DNA from: CAWDZK01 sp963726615
GTDB taxonomy: Bacteria > Actinomycetota > Actinomycetes > JACCUZ01
Direction of reading: 5' to 3'
Length of the DNA stretch: 64,000 nucleotides
NCBI GenBank assembly: GCA_963726615.1
Contig: CAVSCX010000011.1
Coordinates: forward strand, 765,314-829,313
Position 1 is the stretch's first letter. Each line of letters starts with the position of its first letter. Positions 60,163 to 64,000 of the stretch are shown one piece after another. The position numbers and the translations under genes are program-made. The notes under the pieces were generated by a model that saw nothing but the letters and a program-made list of their open reading frames with translations, ran no database searches and was not told the DNA's origin.

Positions 60163-61269
60163 TCAGGGGCGGCCGGCACCCACGAGCGGCATCGAGTGCA
60201 GGCCGCTGATGTGCACGCTGAGCCCCGGGTAGGGCGCGTCGATGACCTTCCCACCGCCGATGTAGATGGCGACGTGGCTGATCGGGCTGTAGTAGAAGAC
60301 GAGGTCACCGGGCTGCAGGTCCGACAGCGCGACGCGCCGGACCGCGCCGTACTGCGCCGCCGACGAGTGCGGCAGCGAGACGCCCGCCGCTGCCCAGGCG
60401 TACATCGTCAGGCCGGAGCAGTCGAACGACCCCGGCCCGTCCGCACCCCAGACGTACGGGTCGCCGAGCTGCGCGTACGCGGCCCTCACGGCGGCCATCG
60501 CACGGCCGGAGGGCGCCACCTCGGAGTCGTTGCCCGGGGCGGCGGCCCCGGCGTCGCCGCCCGGCGCCGGGTCGGAGCCTGCGCCGTCGCCGGCGGGGCG
60601 ATCCGACCGTGACGACCGCGGTGCCTCGGAGCGCGCGGCGAGGGCGCGCCTGGTGGCGGCCCGCTGCTGCGCCAGCAACCGGGCCTGCTGCTCGGCCTCG
60701 AGCCCGGCCAGCAGGTCACGTGCCTGGGTGAGACGGCTCTCGACCGCGCTCTGCTCGGTCGCGATCCGCGACGTCAGGGCGCGGGCGCGGGCCCGCTGGT
60801 CGGCGACCGCCTTGCGGTCGACGGCGGCCTGCAGGCGGGCGGCCTCCATCCCGGCCAGCATCGTGGACTGCCGCTTGCTGAGCTGGGACAGGTCGGAGGC
60901 CTGCCGCAGGAAGGACGTCGGGCTGTCCGCCAGCACCAGGGCCACCGTCGGGTCCATCCCGCCGGACTTGTACGACGCGACCGCGATCCGGCCCACCACG
61001 ACCTTCATCGCGTCGAGGTGGCGCAGCGTCACGGCGTACCGGTTCTGCGCGGAGCGCATCCGCCGGTTGGTCTCGCTCAGGCCGACCTTGGCGTCGTTGT
61101 AGCGCTCCGCCGCGTCGCCGGCCTCCTGCCGCAGCGCCTCGACCCGTTGCTGGACCTCGGCCAGCGACGGCGCGGGGTCGGCCGCAGCGGACCCGGGCAG
61201 CACGGCGATGCCCAGGGCAGCAAGCAGCACTCCCGCGAGCAGGCGGAGGGACATCGTCGGAGGGGTCAT
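60163..61269 (-). CDS. NlpC/P60 peptidoglycan endopeptidase
   Basis: Secreted hydrolase of 368 residues. A signal peptide (about 1-33, ending PGSAAA-DP) is followed by a coiled-coil region (about 35-230), a Ser/Gly/Ala linker and a C-terminal NlpC/P60 domain. The catalytic Cys is Cys284 in FDCSGLTMYAW, and His in SHVAIYIGG follows. It cuts stem peptides (D-Glu to meso-DAP type) during wall growth, like RipA/RipC; the coiled coil may regulate it. It corresponds to Rv2190c by order. ATG 61269 is supported by a promoter upstream (see 61280-61307). Confidence 0.93.
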   Translation of the reverse strand: MTPPTMSLRLLAGVLLAALGIAVLPGSAAADPAPSLAEVQQRVEALRQEAGDAAERYNDAKVGLSETNRRMRSAQNRYAVTLRHLDAMKVVVGRIAVASYKSGGMDPTVALVLADSPTSFLRQASDLSQLSKRQSTMLAGMEAARLQAAVDRKAVADQRARARALTSRIATEQSAVESRLTQARDLLAGLEAEQQARLLAQQRAATRRALAARSEAPRSSRSDRPAGDGAGSDPAPGGDAGAAAPGNDSEVAPSGRAMAAVRAAYAQLGDPYVWGADGPGSFDCSGLTMYAWAAAGVSLPHSSAAQYGAVRRVALSDLQPGDLVFYYSPISHVAIYIGGGKVIDAPYPGLSVHISGLHSMPLVGAGRP

Positions 61270-61279
61270 CTGCGCGCGA

Positions 61280-61307
61280 ACCCTACGTGACCGTTTCGTG
61301 ATGTCAA
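61280..61307 (-). promoter_or_regulatory. Sigma70-type promoter of the NlpC/P60 gene
   Basis: TTGACA (61302-61307) and TAGGGT (61280-61285) on the minus strand, spaced by 16 bp, with ATG 61269 about 10 nt beyond the -10 box. This is the best -35/-10 pair in the window and implies a leaderless or near-leaderless message. Confidence 0.7.
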
Positions 61308-61527
61308 ATCGGGCGCGGCGCGCCTCCCGTGGACAGATCAGCACATCTGGTAGTCGACCCGGGTCGGGAACCGCTTGAGCCGATCTTGGGGTCGGCTCGA
61401 ACCGCGGGCTGGACGCAAGCGTCCGCATGGTGGACGCCACACCGGTCCGGAGCACCGGTCCGGCGCCGGCCACCGAGCGACCGCGCGACAGCGGGCGCCC
61501 ACCCCCGGGGCCCAGCTGCCGGGCGGC

Positions 61528-61761
61528 TCAGCCGGCGGCTGCCCGGCCGCCGGCCGCCCCCCGACCCGGCGGTCCGCGCCGCACCACCTCGACCGGCACC
61601 ACCAGCCGCAGCGGCGGCACCAGCCCGGAGCCGGCCAGCGCGTCGAGCGCGGCCGCCTCGTCGTCGTCGATCTCGCCCGGCGGGCCGCCGAGCAGCGCGC
61701 TGACGACACAGTCGCCGCACGCCAGGCCGCGGACCTCGCAGCTGTCGCAGTCGATGATCAC
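61528..61761 (-). CDS. Small Cys-rich actinobacterial protein
   Basis: Protein of 77 residues with CDSC and CGDC, spaced as two metal-binding or disulfide pairs (VIIDCDSCEVRGLACGDC), followed by an LLGGPPG loop and a helix (DEAAALDALAGSG). I take GTG 61761 as start because GGAGG precedes it and homologues begin just before IDCDSC; GTG 61812 is possible. No function is known to me. The 260-bp space before the NlpC/P60 gene holds that gene's promoter and no other gene I can support. Confidence 0.6.
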   Translation of the reverse strand: MIIDCDSCEVRGLACGDCVVSALLGGPPGEIDDDEAAALDALAGSGLVPPLRLVVPVEVVRRGPPGRGAAGGRAAAG

Positions 61762-61847
61762 GAAGACCTCCAGGTTCTCGTCCGGCCCGACGCTAGGCAG
61801 ACCCCCGGACACAAACCCTCCGCCTCCGCGCGGGCGCAGACGCGGGC

Positions 61848-63194
61848 TCAGCCGCGGTCGAGCCGGCGCACCAACGCGGCGGCGGACACGGCGCGGGCAC
61901 CGGAGCGGCGCACCCCGTCGGCGACCTCCCGGTCGCTGGACACGACGCAGACCGGCCGGCCGGCGGGCTCGGCCCGCACCAGCCGCCGGATCAGCTCGTC
62001 GGCGGTCTCGCCCTTGCTGAACAGCACCCGCACGCCGCGGGCACCGGCCGCCGGCACCCGTCCCTCGAGGGCGGCACCGTCGAAGCAGCAGGTGACCTCG
62101 GCCCCGCTCCGGGCCGCGAGGTTCGACAGCCCGGTCAGCAGGCGGTTGCGCTGCTTCTCCAGCGACAGGTCGGGGAACCCGGTCTTGGTCACGTTGTAAC
62201 CGTCGACCACCAGGTGCACCTGCGGCAGGGCCAGCAGCTGGTCGAGCAGCGCCGGGTCGTCCGAGAGCAGGGCGCGCTCGCCGACGGCGGTGACCGCGTC
62301 GCCGGGAGCGGCGGCGTCGACGAGGTCGGCCGGGCGGGTGCCGACCGGCGGCAGCGCCAGGTCACGGCGCAGCGCTGCCGCGGCGTCGACCACCGTGTCC
62401 AGCAGCAGCCGGAGCCGGGTGTCCTCGAGCGAGCGCCCCTCGCGGACCGCGCGCCGGGACGCCGCCAGCGCTGCCTCCACCTCTGCCACGCGGGCCTGGG
62501 CGCGGTCCACCTCGACCTGGGCCGCCCGGCCGGCCTGCTCGGCCGCCTCTCGGGCCCCGGCCACCGCCTGCTCGGCCTCGGCGGACAGCCGCTCGGCACG
62601 GCGCCGGGCACCCTTCTCCTCGCGCAGCGCCTTCGCCACCGTGGCCGCCTCGGCGGCAGCCGACTCGACCTGCGCCGCCATCGCCGCGAGCTGCTCGCGG
62701 TGCCGGGCGCGTTCCGCCGCCAGCTGCTGCTCGAGCCGCCGCAGCTCGGCCGCCGCGCGGGCGCTGCCCTCGTCCGCCACGGCCTGCTCCGCGGCCTGCG
62801 CCGCAGCGGTGACGAGCGCGGTCCAGCCGGGAGTCCTGGCCAGGTAGGCGACCGCCGCCACCTCGGCGGGGTCCGCGGCGGCCGGCGCGCTGCCGTCGTC
62901 CAGCGCCGCGGCCAGGTCGGGCAGGGCCTCCCGGGCGGCCGCCGCCACCCGCTGGCGGAAGGCCACGTCCCGGTCCACAGCGGCGGCCAACGGCGTGGCA
63001 GCGCGGGTCCGACGGTGCTGCGGCGCCCACGAGCGGAACCGGCGCAACGCGGTCGGCACGTCGTCGTCCGCCAGCCCGCCGAGGGTGTCCGCGGCCCACC
63101 CGACGACCCTGCTGCGCACCGCGTCGGGCAGCGACCCGTCCCAGCGCTCGACCGGCACCCCTTCGACGTCCGCCGGCTCCGGCACGGCACTCAT
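61848..63194 (-). CDS. NYN-domain (YacP/DUF901-like) RNase-like protein with coiled coil
   Basis: Protein of 448 residues. An N-terminal region, then a long Ala/Glu/Arg-rich coiled coil (about 155-265) with heptad pattern, then a NYN/PIN-like domain (about 285-448). LVVDGYNVTKTGFPDL near 293-308 with Asp, and CCFDGAALEGR and SSDREVADGV, give the acidic cluster of this nuclease fold. It may cleave RNA; the target is unknown. ATG 63194 is preceded by the zinc-ribbon gene, whose TGA is 4 bp upstream, so they are coupled. Confidence 0.82.
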   Translation of the reverse strand: MSAVPEPADVEGVPVERWDGSLPDAVRSRVVGWAADTLGGLADDDVPTALRRFRSWAPQHRRTRAATPLAAAVDRDVAFRQRVAAAAREALPDLAAALDDGSAPAAADPAEVAAVAYLARTPGWTALVTAAAQAAEQAVADEGSARAAAELRRLEQQLAAERARHREQLAAMAAQVESAAAEAATVAKALREEKGARRRAERLSAEAEQAVAGAREAAEQAGRAAQVEVDRAQARVAEVEAALAASRRAVREGRSLEDTRLRLLLDTVVDAAAALRRDLALPPVGTRPADLVDAAAPGDAVTAVGERALLSDDPALLDQLLALPQVHLVVDGYNVTKTGFPDLSLEKQRNRLLTGLSNLAARSGAEVTCCFDGAALEGRVPAAGARGVRVLFSKGETADELIRRLVRAEPAGRPVCVVSSDREVADGVRRSGARAVSAAALVRRLDRG

Positions 63195-63198
63195 CGGC

Positions 63199-63474
63199 TC
63201 AGCCGGTCCCCGCGCCGGGGCCGGCACCGTCGGCGGCGCCGGCCGCCGGCCGGGCCACCAGCTCGACGGTGTCGACACCGTCGCACCAGCGGCAGCGGAC
63301 GCTGTCGATCTCCTCCGCGAGCAGCTCGCGCTCCTCGACCACCTGGTCGCCCGCGAGGTCGACGTGCACGTACTCCCGGGTGGTCGCCCGGCGCACGACG
63401 TCGAACCGGGTGAGGTTGCCGCAGCGGGTGCAGCGCCAGCGAGTGACCTCCGTGGGTCGCGGGCTCCGAGTCAC
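63199..63474 (-). CDS. Small zinc-ribbon protein
   Basis: Protein of 91 residues with two CxxC pairs (WRCTRCGN and VRCRWCDG) about 45 residues apart, forming a likely zinc site, and a short Ala/Gly-rich tail. GTG 63474 has a TACGCT -10 box 7 nt upstream, so it is the promoter-proximal gene of the zinc-ribbon/NYN pair. Family function unknown; a nucleic-acid binding partner for the NYN protein is one possibility. Confidence 0.68.
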   Translation of the reverse strand: MTRSPRPTEVTRWRCTRCGNLTRFDVVRRATTREYVHVDLAGDQVVEERELLAEEIDSVRCRWCDGVDTVELVARPAAGAADGAGPGAGTG

Positions 63475-63481
63475 GCTGTCG

Positions 63482-63487
63482 AGCGTA
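63482..63487 (-). promoter_or_regulatory. -10 box of zinc-ribbon/NYN pair (leaderless)
   Basis: TACGCT on the minus strand, 7 nt before GTG 63474. Confidence 0.42.
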
Positions 63488-63704
63488 CGTGCGGCGCCGC
63501 CCGCCGGCCGCGCGTCGGGGCAGACACGCGGGACGGACCCGCCGAAAGTCCCCGGTTCGGGGCTGATCACCATCCGCTCCGACCGGCAGCCGAAAGGCCG
63601 GCACCTGCTCACGCGTGACGACGTCACGGCCCGTCACGTCACGAGACCGGCCGGCCGGTCGGCGATCCGGCCGCGGCCCCCGCCCGCAGGGTCACCGCCC
63701 GGGT

Positions 63705-64000
63705 CTAGATGCCGCGTCGCTGGGTGGCCAGGCCCTCGTCCAGGGCAGCGCGGGCGGCCACGACCTCCGGTCGCTGGGACACCTCGGGAACGCCCACCTG
63801 CCAGAAGGTCCCGCTCTCCGTCCAGTCCTGGGCCCGGACCTTCGAGACGATCACCGTGGTCCGTTCGGCCGACCGCGCCATGTCCAGGGCGGTCCGGAAC
63901 TCGGCCAGGCTCGCCACCTGCACGCTGATTGCTCCGAGCGCCGCGGCGTGCGCGGCGAAGTCGACCCGCTCACCGGTTCCCGGCCCCGTCGAGTCGGCCA
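63705..64000 (-). CDS. iolD: 3D-trihydroxycyclohexane-1,2-dione hydrolase, C-terminal fragment
   Basis: Only the last 98 residues are in the window; the start lies beyond 64000. The end (VDFAAHAAALGA, MARSAERTTVIV, then FWQVGVPEVSQRPEV) matches the C-terminus of IolD, a thiamine-diphosphate enzyme that opens the ring of the inositol breakdown intermediate. It therefore marks the edge of an inositol catabolism locus. The stop TAG is at 63705-63707. The 230 bp before the zinc-ribbon gene holds that gene's promoter and no other gene I can support. Confidence 0.85.
   Translation of the reverse strand, partial: ADSTGPGTGERVDFAAHAAALGAISVQVASLAEFRTALDMARSAERTTVIVSKVRAQDWTESGTFWQVGVPEVSQRPEVVAARAALDEGLATQRRGI

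Noticed and set aside
1..64000. CRISPR arrays, tRNA or rRNA genes, insertion sequences and phage att sites
   Set aside because: No repeat-spacer pattern, no tRNA cloverleaf-like sequence, no rRNA stretch and no transposase frame was recognised in reading.

Overview
This window comes from a very GC-rich actinobacterium. The bias shows in third codon positions and in many GTG starts. The family content agrees: a PknB-type kinase with PASTA repeats, an Rv2175c-like DNA-binding protein, type II DAHP synthase, PimB-like mannosyltransferase and CrtYc/CrtYd cyclase halves. The gene order metF, crtE, Rv2175c-like, pknL, aroG, plsC, SRPBCC, fadD15-like, pimB, NlpC/P60 resembles Rv2172c to Rv2190c of Mycobacterium tuberculosis as I recall it, with large extra blocks inserted. 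The genus cannot be fixed from the sequence alone. Many genes seem to start leaderless: a TANNNT -10 box lies 6-10 nt before the start codon.

Region 1 (0-9 kb): metF, then a carotenoid block. crtE-crtI and crtB are on the plus strand and the paired lycopene cyclase genes crtYc-crtYd converge on them, giving isoprenoid to GGPP, phytoene, lycopene and beta-type end groups. An Rv2175c-like regulator, a small membrane protein, a ferredoxin-reductase-like flavoprotein and a methyltransferase follow. Region 2 (8.6-20.5 kb): a LysM/transglycosylase protein and pknL (wall growth and signalling), a molybdopterin oxidoreductase, and both type I and type II DAHP synthases. Between them lie a 1406-residue BTAD-STAND-WD40 regulator and a divergent small secreted protein, sharing an intergenic region with four GCGGTATC direct repeats. 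Region 3 (20.5-34.7 kb): subtilase, RodZ-tail-like protein, phosphofructokinase, DUF1028 protein, glycerol kinase, a DUF559-type nuclease flanked by short repeats, a two-component pair, acyltransferase, esterase, a TIGR00300 enzyme, a PPC-like secreted protein and an EEP hydrolase.

Region 4 (34.7-53.6 kb): Tad (Flp) pilus genes, interrupted by housekeeping genes. A TadE gene and a TadG-like gene broken by about six frameshifts are on the minus strand. ROK glucokinase, SRPBCC proteins, a FadD15-like acyl-CoA ligase and an ABC exporter follow. Then comes a tightly overlapping cpaB-cpaE-cpaF-tadB-tadC operon, in which tadB carries a secreted VWA domain. A RecA-like ATPase, a NarL-type histidine kinase/response regulator pair and the Flp pilin gene complete the block. 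No prepilin peptidase is present in the window.

Region 5 (53.7-64 kb): envelope genes. These are a PAP2 enzyme, a DUF2142 membrane protein, a PimB-type mannosyltransferase, an M48 protease, a gluzincin-like lipoprotein or membrane peptidase, an NlpC/P60 endopeptidase with a clear promoter, a Cys-rich small protein, a NYN-domain RNase-like protein, a zinc-ribbon protein, and the 3' end of iolD at the edge.
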